The notes beneath the pieces are model-generated. The model saw nothing but the letters and a program-made list of their open reading frames with translations. It was not told the origin of the DNA and made no database searches. DNA of 12,880 bases from Actinomycetes bacterium (GTDB lineage: Bacteria; Actinomycetota; Actinomycetes; Actinomycetales; Cellulomonadaceae). Where the stretch lies: positions 1-12,880 of the forward strand of contig JAEYUL010000218.1 in the NCBI GenBank assembly GCA_023432565.1. The letters are read 5' to 3'. The translations under genes were made by a program, and so were the position numbers. Of this stretch, positions 5,412-12,369 are shown piece by piece (position 1 is the stretch's first letter; each line of letters begins with the position of its first letter).

Positions 5412-8138
5412 ATGACGGTCGCGTCCGAGCTCGCCGCCTACGCCGAGCCGCCCGACGCCGTCCTCGCGGCGCTGCGGACCACACCCGAGGGCCTCGCCCA
5501 GGCGGAGGCCGAGCGGCGGCTCGCGCAGGTCGGGCCCAACCGGCTGCCGGAGCCGGCGCGCAAGAACGTCGTGCTGCGGTTCCTCGAGCACTTCGACGAC
5601 GTCCTCATCTACATCCTGCTCGCCGCCGCGGTGCTCAAGGCGATCCTCGGGGACTGGGTCGACTTCGCCGTGATCCTCGCGGTCGCGGTCGCGAACGCGG
5701 TGGTCGGGTTCGTGCAGGAGGGCCGCGCGGACAAGGCGCTGGCGGGCATCGCGACGATGCTGTCGCTCGAGGCGGATGCGCGACGCGACGGCCAGTGGCA
5801 CACCGTGCCCGCCGACGACCTCGTCCCGGGTGACGTGATCCGCGTGCGCTCCGGCGACCGGGTACCGGCCGACGCGCGGCTGGTCGAGGCGACGACCCTG
5901 CAGGTCGAGGAGGCGGCGCTCACGGGTGAGTCGGTCCCGTCAGGCAAGGACGTGGCGGCCGTCGGCGCGGACGCCGGGGTCGGGGACCGCTCGTCGATGC
6001 TGTTCTCGGGCACGATCGTCACCGCTGGTCGCGGTGTCGCTGTCGTGACGGCGACGGGGGGCGCCACCCAGATCGGCCGGATCCAGCAGCTCGTCGCCGA
6101 GGCCGATCACCTCGACACCCCGTTGACCCGCCAGCTCGCGAGGCTCGGCAAGCAGCTGAGCGTGCTGATCCTCATCATGGCCGCCGCGATGCTCGTGATC
6201 GGCCGGGTCATCCACGACTTCGCGCTCGACGAGCTCGTGTCCGCGGCCATCGGCTTCGCGGTCGCCGCGGTGCCGGAAGGGCTGCCCGCGCTCGTGACCG
6301 TGACGCTCGCCCTCGGTGTGCAGCAGATGGCGCGGCGCAACGCGATCACACGCAAGCTGCCGTCCGTCGAAGGGCTCGGCTCGGTCACCACCATCTGCTC
6401 GGACAAGACCGGCACCCTGACGCGCAACGAGATGACGGTACGCACCGTCGTCACGCCGGAGGCGACCTACGACGTCGACGGTCTCGGGTATCAGCCTGTG
6501 GGGGCGGTGCGCCTGCACGACGACGGGTCCGGCGTGCCGGTCACGCTCGACGCCAGGGCCGACCTGGCGGCGCTCGTCGGTGCGGGCGTGCTGTGCAACG
6601 ACGCGCGCGCGGTGCGGACCGACGGCCGCTGGGGGATCGTCGGGCAGCCCACCGAGGGCGCGGTCGTCGTGCTGGGCGACAAGCTCGGCTTCGAGCCCTC
6701 GGGTGAACGGCTCGCGCAGGTGCCGTTCGAGTCGTCGACGAAGTTCGCCGCGACCCTGGACCAGCTGGGCGACGGCACGCGCGCGGTGCACGTGCTCGGC
6801 GCCCCCGACCGGCTGCTGGACCGCTGCACCACCCAGCGCGACGACTACGGGTCGGCGCCGCTGGACGTGGCGTACTGGGAGCGGCAGATCGACGAGCTCG
6901 GCGGACAAGGGCTGCGCGTGCTGGCCGCAGCACGGCGCGACGCGACCGACGAGACGACCCTGACCGGGGACGACGTGGGCACCGAGCTGGAGCTGCTCGG
7001 CCTGTTCGGCATCCTCGACCCGCCGCGTCCCGAGGCGGTGGCGGCGATCGCCGACTGCCACCGCGCTGGCATCCGCGTCAAGATGATCACGGGTGACCAC
7101 GCGGGAACGGCGTTGGCGATCGCGCGCGAGCTGGGCATCGTCGGCGGGCACGTGGCGGGGGAGCACGACGCGGAGCGCGAGGAGACCGAGGTCGTCACCG
7201 GCGCCGAGCTCGAGGCCATGAGCAACGAGCAGCTGCGCCGGCGCGTGCGCGGTGTCGACGTGTTCGCACGCACGTCGCCCGAGCACAAGATCCGGATCGT
7301 GCGGGCGTTGCAGTCCCACCGCGAGGTCGTCGCGATGACGGGCGACGGCGTCAACGACGCGCCCGCGCTGACGCGCGCCGACATCGGCATCGCGATGGGG
7401 ATCAAGGGCACCGAGGCCACCAAGGAGGCCGCGGACATCGTCCTGGCGGACGACAACTTCGCGACGATCGAGCGGGCGGTCGAGGAGGGGCGGCGGATCT
7501 ACGACAACATCCGCAAGTCCGTGGCGTTCCTGCTTCCGACGAACGGCGCCCAGTCGCTCGTCATCCTCGTCGCGGTCCTGCTGGGCCTGGCGCTGCCTCT
7601 GACCCCCGTGCAGATCCTGTGGGTCAACCTCGTCACGGCGGTCACCCTGTCGCTCGCGCTCGCGGGCGAGCCCGCCGAGCCGGACGTGATGCGCCGCCGA
7701 CCACGCTCGCCGGACGCGCACGTCGTCTCGCCGCGCTCGCTCGCGCTCGTGCTCGTCGCGTCGGCGGTGATCGGTGCGGTGACGCTCGGGGTCTTCCTGC
7801 TCGAGAAGCAGGAGTTCGGCGTCGTCGACGAGTACGCGCAGACCTCGGCGGTGGCGATGCTCACGCTCGGCCAGCTCGCGTACCTGTTCAACTGCCGCTT
7901 CCTCGGCTCGACGAGCCTCACGTGGCGGGTCCTGGTCGGCAACCGCCTCGTGTGGGTGGCGACCGGCGCGCTGCTCGTGCTCCAGCTGGTGTTCACGTAC
8001 GCGCCGTTCATGCACGACTGGTTCGGCTCGGTCGCCATCGGGCTGCGCGAGTGGGGCATCGCGATCGTGGGCGCGGTCGTCGTGTTCCTCGTGCTCGAGG
8101 CGGCGAAGGCAGTCACGCGCCGCACGTTGGCCGACTGA
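5412..8138 (+). CDS. P2-type cation-transporting ATPase (CtpF/PacL-like)
   Basis: A 908-residue membrane pump that moves cations using ATP through an aspartyl-phosphate intermediate. An N-terminal cation-ATPase domain (about 1-60) is followed by TM1-2 (about 64-95), the actuator motif TGES (171-174), TM3-4 (about 250-295) with PEGLP (288-292), the phosphorylation motif DKTGT with Asp331, KMITGD (557-562), TGDGVNDAP (643-651), and TM5-10 to the C-terminus. There are no N-terminal metal-binding domains, so it is not a P1B copper/zinc pump. Relative to SERCA, Glu309 is kept (Glu289) and TM6 Asn796 is kept (Asn739), but TM6 Asp800 is Ala743 and TM5 Glu771 appears to be Gln714. The ion is therefore uncertain. 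It stands alone after truA and converges on the DUF5709 gene. Confidence 0.93.
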   Translation: MTVASELAAYAEPPDAVLAALRTTPEGLAQAEAERRLAQVGPNRLPEPARKNVVLRFLEHFDDVLIYILLAAAVLKAILGDWVDFAVILAVAVANAVVGFVQEGRADKALAGIATMLSLEADARRDGQWHTVPADDLVPGDVIRVRSGDRVPADARLVEATTLQVEEAALTGESVPSGKDVAAVGADAGVGDRSSMLFSGTIVTAGRGVAVVTATGGATQIGRIQQLVAEADHLDTPLTRQLARLGKQLSVLILIMAAAMLVIGRVIHDFALDELVSAAIGFAVAAVPEGLPALVTVTLALGVQQMARRNAITRKLPSVEGLGSVTTICSDKTGTLTRNEMTVRTVVTPEATYDVDGLGYQPVGAVRLHDDGSGVPVTLDARADLAALVGAGVLCNDARAVRTDGRWGIVGQPTEGAVVVLGDKLGFEPSGERLAQVPFESSTKFAATLDQLGDGTRAVHVLGAPDRLLDRCTTQRDDYGSAPLDVAYWERQIDELGGQGLRVLAAARRDATDETTLTGDDVGTELELLGLFGILDPPRPEAVAAIADCHRAGIRVKMITGDHAGTALAIARELGIVGGHVAGEHDAEREETEVVTGAELEAMSNEQLRRRVRGVDVFARTSPEHKIRIVRALQSHREVVAMTGDGVNDAPALTRADIGIAMGIKGTEATKEAADIVLADDNFATIERAVEEGRRIYDNIRKSVAFLLPTNGAQSLVILVAVLLGLALPLTPVQILWVNLVTAVTLSLALAGEPAEPDVMRRRPRSPDAHVVSPRSLALVLVASAVIGAVTLGVFLLEKQEFGVVDEYAQTSAVAMLTLGQLAYLFNCRFLGSTSLTWRVLVGNRLVWVATGALLVLQLVFTYAPFMHDWFGSVAIGLREWGIAIVGAVVVFLVLEAAKAVTRRTLAD

Positions 8139-8147
8139 CGGAGTCGT

Positions 8148-8193
8148 CCGGTCCCTCAGGGGCGCCGGAGAGGCGGGGCCGGTCCGGGACCGG
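8148..8193. terminator. Inverted repeat between convergent ATPase and DUF5709 genes
   Basis: CCGGTCCC (8148-8155) pairs with GGGACCGG (8186-8193). A local alternative is CCGGT/ACCGG (8179-8183 and 8189-8193) with a 5-nt loop. The structures fill almost all of the 57-bp gap between two convergent stop codons, so a two-way terminator is likely. Confidence 0.5.
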
Positions 8194-8195
8194 GC

Positions 8196-8630
8196 TCAGT
8201 CCTCGTCGCGGTACGACTGGTCGACGTACACCTCGTCGACCACGTGCACCGCCGCCTCCTCGGCGCTGGCCGCTCCGCCCGCCACGCCCTCGTCGACCGC
8301 GAACGCGTCGTTGGCGCCCGCGTCGACCGCCTCGTCGTCGGCGATGAGGCGACCCGCGCGGTCCGGCTCACGGTCGGCGGCGACGCGGGGCCGCTCCTCC
8401 CAGATGTCGGGCTCCTCCTGCCCGATCCGCTGGTCGATCGTCTCGCGGTGCTTCTCCTCCCACGCGGTCTCGCCGTAGTGCGAGCGTGTGTCGCGCTCGG
8501 GGGGCGAGTAGCCCTCGTCGAGCAGGTCGTCCACGCCACGGTCGACGAGGGTGTCCTCGCGGGGGAGCTGGTCGGTGTCGCCGTCGGAGCCGGTGGCCCG
8601 GTCGGCGCTGGTGCCAGGCGTGTCACTCAT
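8196..8630 (-). CDS. DUF5709 family protein
   Basis: A 144-residue acidic hydrophilic protein without signal peptide or membrane segment. It has the DUF5709 features: DTLVDRGVDDLLDEGYSPPE near residues 25-44, then an ETIDQRIGQEEPD segment, an AGRLIADDE segment, and the C-terminal GGAASAEEAAVHVVDE. The family is largely actinobacterial and has no established function. The ATG at 8630 begins MSDTPGTSADR, a normal start for this family. CATGGT lies six bases upstream, a weak match to the -10 pattern of the neighbours. The frame stays open far upstream on this strand, but only because it runs antisense to the ABC-F gene. It diverges from ABC-F across 87 bp. Confidence 0.85.
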   Translation of the reverse strand: MSDTPGTSADRATGSDGDTDQLPREDTLVDRGVDDLLDEGYSPPERDTRSHYGETAWEEKHRETIDQRIGQEEPDIWEERPRVAADREPDRAGRLIADDEAVDAGANDAFAVDEGVAGGAASAEEAAVHVVDEVYVDQSYRDED

Positions 8631-8680
8631 GACTCGACCATGGCACCGTGCGCGCACGTCCGCCACCGACGGCAAAGGCT

Positions 8681-8710
8681 TTGGTCGGGTCGCGGGCGGC
8701 GCTGCACACT
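8681..8710 (+). promoter_or_regulatory. Promoter of the ABC-F gene, probably leaderless
   Basis: TTGGTC (8681-8686), an 18-bp spacer, CACACT (8705-8710), then seven bases to the ATG at 8718. The -10 departs from consensus at its first base. No Shine-Dalgarno sequence is present at usual spacing. Confidence 0.45.
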
Positions 8711-8717
8711 GAGCCGC

Positions 8718-10400
8718 ATGGGCCACCTGGACGTGATGGGGGTCGGGTACGTGCTGCCCGACGGGCGACCGCTGCTCGACGACGTGACGTTCCGGGTCGC
8801 CGACGGTGCGCGCGTCGCGCTCGTCGGGCCCAACGGCGTCGGCAAGTCGACGTTGCTGCGGATCATCACCGACGACGAGCAGCCGCACGCGGGCTCCGTC
8901 GCACGCAGCGGAGGGCTCGGCGTGATGCGTCAGGACGTCGGCCGCATCGACGACGAGCGCACCGTGCGCGACCTGCTCGCCTCGCTCGCGCCGCACTCCG
9001 TGGCGGCGGCCGCGGCCGAGCTCGCCGCGGCCGAGCTCGCGATGATGGAGGTCGACGACGAGCCCGCGCAGCTGCGCTACGCCCAGGCGCTCGTCGACTG
9101 GGCCGACGTCGGCGGGTACGAGGCGGAGGCCGGGTGGGACCAGGTCACCGACGCGGTGCTGTCGATCCCGTTCGAGCGCGCGCAGTACCGCGAGGTGCGC
9201 ACGCTGTCCGGCGGCGAGCAGAAGCGTCTCGTCCTCGAGGCTCTGCTGCGCGGCCCGGACGAGGTGCTGCTGCTCGACGAGCCGGACAACGCGCTCGACG
9301 TGCCGACCAAGCGCTGGCTCGAGGACCAGCTCGTGGCCTCGTCGAAGACCGTGCTGCTCGTGAGCCACGACCGCGAGCTGCTCGCAAGGGTCGCCACGCG
9401 CGTGGCCACGCTCGAGCCGTCTCCCGCGGGCGCCTCGGTCTGGGTGCACGGCGGGTCGTTCACGACGTACCACCAGGCTCGCGAGGACCGGCGCAGCCGG
9501 GCCGACGAGCTGCTGCGCCGTTGGCAGGAGGAGCACGCCAAGCTGCGGACGCTCGTGACCAACCTCAAGCAGCGGGCGACCTTCAACGACGGGATGGCCT
9601 CGCGCTACCAGGCGGCCCAGACGCGGTTGCGCAAGTTCGAGGAGGCCGGCCCGCCGGCGGTGCGCGTGCAGGAGCAGTCCGTGACGATGCGGCTGCGCGG
9701 GGGCCGGACGGCCAAGCGGGCGGTCGTCGCGCGTGACCTCGAGCTCACCGGGCTCATGCGGCCGTTCGACCTCGAGGTGTTCTACGGCGAGCGGGTCGCG
9801 GTGCTGGGCTCGAACGGCTCCGGCAAGTCCCACTTCCTGCGTCTGCTCGCGGCTGGGGGCTCCGACCCCGGTCCCGAGCACGAGCCCGCCGACGACGTCG
9901 TCGTCGACCCCGTCGCACACACGGGCTCGGTGGTGCTCGGCTCGCGCGTGCGGCCGGGGTGGTTCGCGCAGAACCGCACGCACCTGGACCTGGCGGGGCA
10001 GACGCTTCTGGAGATCCTGCACCGCGGCGACGGGCACCGATCGGGTCTCGGCCGCGAGCAGGCGAGCCGCGCGCTGGACCGGTACGAGCTGGTCGGCCAG
10101 GCCGAGCAGCGCTACGAGACGCTCTCCGGCGGGCAGCAGGCGCGCTTGCAGATCCTGCTGCTGGAGCTCGGCGGTGCGACCCTCCTGCTGCTCGACGAGC
10201 CGACGGACAACCTCGACCTGCACTCGGCCGAAGCGCTCGAGGAGGGTCTCGCGGCGTTCGAGGGCACCGTTCTCGCCGTGACGCACGACCGCTGGTTCAC
10301 GCGCACGTTCGACCGCTTCCTCGTGTTCGCCTCGGACGGCACGGTCCGCGAGACACCCGAGCCCGTGTGGGACGCGGCGCGGGTCGCTCGCGTGCGCTGA
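8718..10400 (+). CDS. ABC-F family ATPase (translation factor or ribosome-protection type)
   Basis: A 560-residue soluble protein with two ABC ATPase domains and no membrane segment, the ABC-F layout. Domain 1: Walker A GPNGVGKST (37-45), signature LSGGE (163-167), Walker B LLLDEP with Glu188, and switch SHDR. The linker, about residues 248-312, is helical and charged (RRSRADELLRRWQEEHAKLR). Domain 2: Walker A GSNGSGKSH (364-372), signature LSGGQ (469-473), Walker B LLLDEP with Glu494, and THDR. ABC-F proteins bind the ribosomal E site; some are housekeeping factors (EttA-like) and others protect against ribosome-targeting antibiotics. The segments after the Walker B glutamates read DEPDNALD and DEPTDNLD rather than the usual DEPTNHLD. 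No antibiotic cluster is nearby, so the role is open. Divergent from DUF5709. Confidence 0.93.
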   Translation: MGHLDVMGVGYVLPDGRPLLDDVTFRVADGARVALVGPNGVGKSTLLRIITDDEQPHAGSVARSGGLGVMRQDVGRIDDERTVRDLLASLAPHSVAAAAAELAAAELAMMEVDDEPAQLRYAQALVDWADVGGYEAEAGWDQVTDAVLSIPFERAQYREVRTLSGGEQKRLVLEALLRGPDEVLLLDEPDNALDVPTKRWLEDQLVASSKTVLLVSHDRELLARVATRVATLEPSPAGASVWVHGGSFTTYHQAREDRRSRADELLRRWQEEHAKLRTLVTNLKQRATFNDGMASRYQAAQTRLRKFEEAGPPAVRVQEQSVTMRLRGGRTAKRAVVARDLELTGLMRPFDLEVFYGERVAVLGSNGSGKSHFLRLLAAGGSDPGPEHEPADDVVVDPVAHTGSVVLGSRVRPGWFAQNRTHLDLAGQTLLEILHRGDGHRSGLGREQASRALDRYELVGQAEQRYETLSGGQQARLQILLLELGGATLLLLDEPTDNLDLHSAEALEEGLAAFEGTVLAVTHDRWFTRTFDRFLVFASDGTVRETPEPVWDAARVARVR

Positions 10401-10459
10401 CCGCCTGCACCGACCACCTGCACCGACCACCTGCACCGACCACCTGCACTGAGCGCCTG
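10395..10459. repeat. 13-bp tandem repeat at the end of the ABC-F gene
   Basis: Three identical copies of CACCGACCACCTG (10408-10420, 10421-10433, 10434-10446) are flanked by a degenerate copy on each side, each matching at 10 of 13 positions (10395-10407 and 10447-10459). The first degenerate unit contains the ABC-F stop codon. Because 13 is not a multiple of three, copy number changes downstream of the stop would not alter the protein. Confidence 0.9.
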
Positions 10460-10495
10460 CGCGGGCGCCTGTCCCGGCCGCCCGGTCGCCCGCGC
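10459..10495. terminator. GC-rich hairpin between convergent ABC-F and lysE genes
   Basis: GCGCGGGCG (10459-10467) and CGCCCGCGC (10487-10495) form a perfect 9-bp stem with a 19-nt loop, directly after the tandem repeat and two bases before the lysE stop. It probably terminates transcription from both sides. A shorter alternative pairs GCGCC (10453-10457) with GGCGC (10464-10468). Confidence 0.6.
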
Positions 10496-10497
10496 TG

Positions 10498-11106
10498 TCA
10501 GCCGACGACGAGCCCCACCGCGAGGGTCGCCATGACCGCGGCGACGCCGAGGTCGAGCACCTGCCATGCGCGGGGCCGGGAGAACAGGGGAGCGAGCCTC
10601 GTCGCACCGAACCCCAGCGCGCTGAACCACGCGGTGCTCGCGAGCACCGCACCGGCACCGAACGCCCACGCCGCGCTCTGCTGGTGCGCGAGCGACCCGA
10701 GCAGCACGACCGTGTCGAGGTACACGTGGGGGTTGAGGAACGTGAGCGCCAGGCACGTCAGGACGGCTCCTCGCAGGGACGCGGGCTCGTCCCTGCGGGT
10801 GCCGTCCGCGGGGACGAGCCGTTCGGGGCGGCGGGCACGACGTACGGCGACGACCGCGAGGTAGGTGAGGAACGCCGCGCCGCACCACCGGGCCGCCGCC
10901 AGCGCGACCGGGCGGGAGGCGACGAGCGGACCGAGCCCGGCGATGCCGGCGGTGAGCAGCAGCAGGTCGCCCGCGGTGCACAGCACGACGACCGGCCCGA
11001 CGTGCTCGCGGCGGATGCCCTGCCGCAGCACGAACGCGTTCTGCGCCCCGATGGCGACGATGAGGCCGAGGCACGCGAGGAAGCCGGCGACGAGCGAGGG
11101 GATCAC
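10498..11106 (-). CDS. lysE: LysE/ArgO family basic amino acid exporter
   Basis: A 202-residue inner-membrane exporter. The N-terminal half contains the family motif GAQNAFVLRQGI (about residues 20-31), and the centre contains LTFLNPHVYLDTVVLLGS, both diagnostic of LysE/ArgO transporters for L-lysine and L-arginine. Hydrophobic segments account for about six membrane passes, and a charged loop (RRARRPERLVPADGTRRDE) separates the halves. LysE proteins prevent toxic build-up of basic amino acids, for example during peptide uptake. The GTG at 11106 is backed by TAGCGT seven bases upstream. It is divergent from the LysR-type regulator gene across 70 bp, the arrangement known from Corynebacterium glutamicum lysE-lysG, where LysG with Lys, Arg or His activates lysE. 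Specificity here is inferred from family and context. Confidence 0.93.
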   Translation of the reverse strand: MIPSLVAGFLACLGLIVAIGAQNAFVLRQGIRREHVGPVVVLCTAGDLLLLTAGIAGLGPLVASRPVALAAARWCGAAFLTYLAVVAVRRARRPERLVPADGTRRDEPASLRGAVLTCLALTFLNPHVYLDTVVLLGSLAHQQSAAWAFGAGAVLASTAWFSALGFGATRLAPLFSRPRAWQVLDLGVAAVMATLAVGLVVG

Positions 11107-11113
11107 GACGAGG

Positions 11114-11142
11114 ACGCTAGGAGTCGCTGCAGGTGAAGTCCA
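11114..11142 (-). promoter_or_regulatory. lysE: lysE promoter
   Basis: On the minus strand TGGACT (11142-11137), a 17-bp spacer, TAGCGT (11119-11114), then seven bases to the GTG at 11106. The -35 matches TTGACA at four of six positions. The transcript would be leaderless or nearly so. Confidence 0.6.
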
Positions 11143-11153
11143 TCTCAGGATTC

Positions 11154-11163
11154 TGCGGCCGCA
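11154..11163. promoter_or_regulatory. Palindrome in the lysE-lysG gap
   Basis: TGCGGCCGCA is a perfect 10-bp palindrome just upstream of the lysG -10 box and about 12 bp beyond the lysE -35 box. Its position suits a LysG site that would activate lysE and restrain lysG itself. Sequence alone cannot show binding. Confidence 0.35.
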
Positions 11164-11164
11164 T

Positions 11165-11170
11165 TAGCCT
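11165..11170 (+). promoter_or_regulatory. lysG: -10 box of leaderless lysG promoter
   Basis: TAGCCT, six bases (TGCTTC), then ATG at 11177. No Shine-Dalgarno sequence and no good -35. Confidence 0.55.
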
Positions 11171-11176
11171 TGCTTC

Positions 11177-12070
11177 ATGAACTTCGACCGCGACCAGCTC
11201 CGAGCGCTGGCGGCCGTGCTCGACGAGGGCACGTTCGAGGCGGCGGCCGCGCGGCTGCACGTCACTCCCTCCGCGGTGAGCCAGCGTGTGAGGTCCCTCG
11301 AGCAGCAGGTCGGCCGCGTGCTCGTCGTGCGTGCCCGGCCCTGTCGTGCCACCGAGCCGGGTCAGGTCCTGGCCCGGCTCGCCGCCCAGCTCGCCGTGCT
11401 CGAGCACGACGCGACGGCACAGCTCGGCGACGACGGTCGCGGGCCTGGCCCGGCCTCGCCCACGCGCCTGGCGATCGCCGTCAACGCGGACTCGCTGTCG
11501 AGCTGGTTCCCCGCGGCGCTCGTCGGCCTGCCCGGGGACGTCGTCGTCGACCTGCGCCGCGAGGACCAGGACCGCACGGCCGAGCTGCTGCGCGACGGCA
11601 CCGTGACCGCGGCGGTCACCGCCGACGCGCACGCCGTGCAGGGCTGCCGGGTGCTCCCGCTCGGGGCGATGCGGTACCTCGCGGTCGCCGCGCCGCACGC
11701 GCACGAACGCTGGTTCGCCGGCGGCGTGGACGGCCCGGCCCTGGACCGGGCGCCCGTGCTCGCGTTCAACCGCCAGGACGCGCTGCAGCACCGCTTCGCG
11801 CGGCGGATCGCCGGCCGGGCGGTCAGCCCACCGGTGCACCACGTGCCCTCGAACAGCGCGTTCGTCGCGCTGCTCGTCGCGGGGCTCGGATGGGGCATGG
11901 TGCCGGAGGCCGCTGCCGCCGGCCCGCTCGCCGACGGCACGCTCGTCGAGCTGGTGCCCGAGCCCTTCTGGGACGTGCCGCTGTACTGGCAGCACTGGGC
12001 GCTGCGGACCGCGACCCTGGACGACCTCACGGCGCGCGTGGTGCGGGCGGCGGCCGCCGCCCTGCGGTGA
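11177..12070 (+). CDS. lysG: LysR-type regulator, LysG/ArgP (IciA) subfamily
   Basis: A 297-residue cytoplasmic transcription regulator. The N-terminal winged helix-turn-helix occupies about residues 4-62, with the HTH at GTFEAAAARLHVTPSAVSQRV (18-38), followed by a linker helix. The effector domain begins near residue 98 with LAIAVNADSLSSWF, where Asn103-Ala104-Asp105-Ser106 is typical of the ArgP/LysG branch that senses lysine and arginine. The segment LLVAGLGWGMVPE is the usual C-terminal LysR strand-helix. Its place, divergent from lysE with promoters only 70 bp apart, supports control of lysE in response to intracellular basic amino acids, probably with autoregulation. Start ATG at 11177 with TAGCCT six bases upstream. 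Confidence 0.92.
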   Translation: MNFDRDQLRALAAVLDEGTFEAAAARLHVTPSAVSQRVRSLEQQVGRVLVVRARPCRATEPGQVLARLAAQLAVLEHDATAQLGDDGRGPGPASPTRLAIAVNADSLSSWFPAALVGLPGDVVVDLRREDQDRTAELLRDGTVTAAVTADAHAVQGCRVLPLGAMRYLAVAAPHAHERWFAGGVDGPALDRAPVLAFNRQDALQHRFARRIAGRAVSPPVHHVPSNSAFVALLVAGLGWGMVPEAAAAGPLADGTLVELVPEPFWDVPLYWQHWALRTATLDDLTARVVRAAAAALR

Positions 12071-12112
12071 CGTGGGCCGCCGAGGGGGCTGCGGGGGCGC
12101 GTTGACAGGGGC

Positions 12113-12149
12113 GCGTCCCGGGGCGGCGCAGCGAGCCCGGGTGTGACGC
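12113..12149 (+). terminator. Possible lysG terminator
   Basis: GCGTC-CCGGG (12113-12122) can pair with CCCGG...GACGC (12136-12140 and 12145-12149), with a 4-nt bulge and a 13-nt loop. It lies between the lysG stop and the rplM promoter. Imperfect, so tentative. Confidence 0.4.
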
Positions 12150-12158
12150 AACCCTGTT

Positions 12159-12188
12159 TTGACCCCCGCCGAGCCGCGCGGGTACTCT
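12159..12188 (+). promoter_or_regulatory. rplM: Sigma70-type promoter of rplM-rpsI
   Basis: TTGACC (12159-12164), an 18-bp spacer, TACTCT (12183-12188). Transcription should begin near 12195, leaving a leader of about 175 nt before rplM. Confidence 0.75.
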
Positions 12189-12194
12189 GGTGAG

Positions 12195-12369
12195 TCGTTG
12201 TGCGTCCCTGTCGTGCGCCCGTGGCTTCTCACCACGCGGACCGATGGTAGGCCCGGTGCGTTCCCACTCTCCGGTCCGCGGATGCGCCACCGACAGCATC
12301 GACCGGTTCTGCGCGCCTGCGCGCTGGCCCCCGGTCGCCACACGGCAACACGAGACGAAGGCAACGACC
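12195..12369 (+). promoter_or_regulatory. rplM: Structured 5' leader of rplM, candidate autoregulatory element
   Basis: Two strong stem-loops are visible. First: CGCGGACCG (12235-12243) pairs with CGGTCCGCG (12272-12280), 9 bp with a 28-nt loop. Second: CGACCGG (12300-12306) pairs with CCGGTCG (12331-12337), with an inner GCGCG/CGCGC stem (12311-12315, 12320-12324) and CCTG loop. A smaller hairpin CGTGG/CCACG (12220-12224, 12232-12236) shares two bases with the first and could compete with it. In E. coli, L13 represses its own rplM-rpsI mRNA; a comparable role here is inference. A GAAGG ribosome-binding site (12357-12361) follows, outside the stems. Confidence 0.5.

Noticed and set aside
5940..8015. 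Large minus-strand open frame opposite the ATPase
   Set aside because: Its translation is a shadow of the ATPase codons (His/Arg/Asp-rich, no domains), while the plus strand has all P-type ATPase motifs.
10395..10459. CRISPR-like array
   Set aside because: The 13-bp units are directly adjacent with no spacers, and no cas gene is present.
8631..10658. Very long minus-strand open frame continuing upstream of DUF5709
   Set aside because: It is antisense to the ABC-F gene, is rich in Arg/His/Gln as expected of high-GC shadow frames, and DUF5709 similarity begins only at the ATG at 8630.
12102..12107. TTGACA as a second rplM promoter -35
   Set aside because: No acceptable -10 lies 16-19 bp downstream; TTGACC/TACTCT at 12159-12188 is a better fit.
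12190..12369. N-terminal extension of L13 by about 60 codons
   Set aside because: The frame is open, but the added residues are unlike L13, the region begins at the transcription start, and the GTG at 12370 has a ribosome-binding site and the standard N-terminus.
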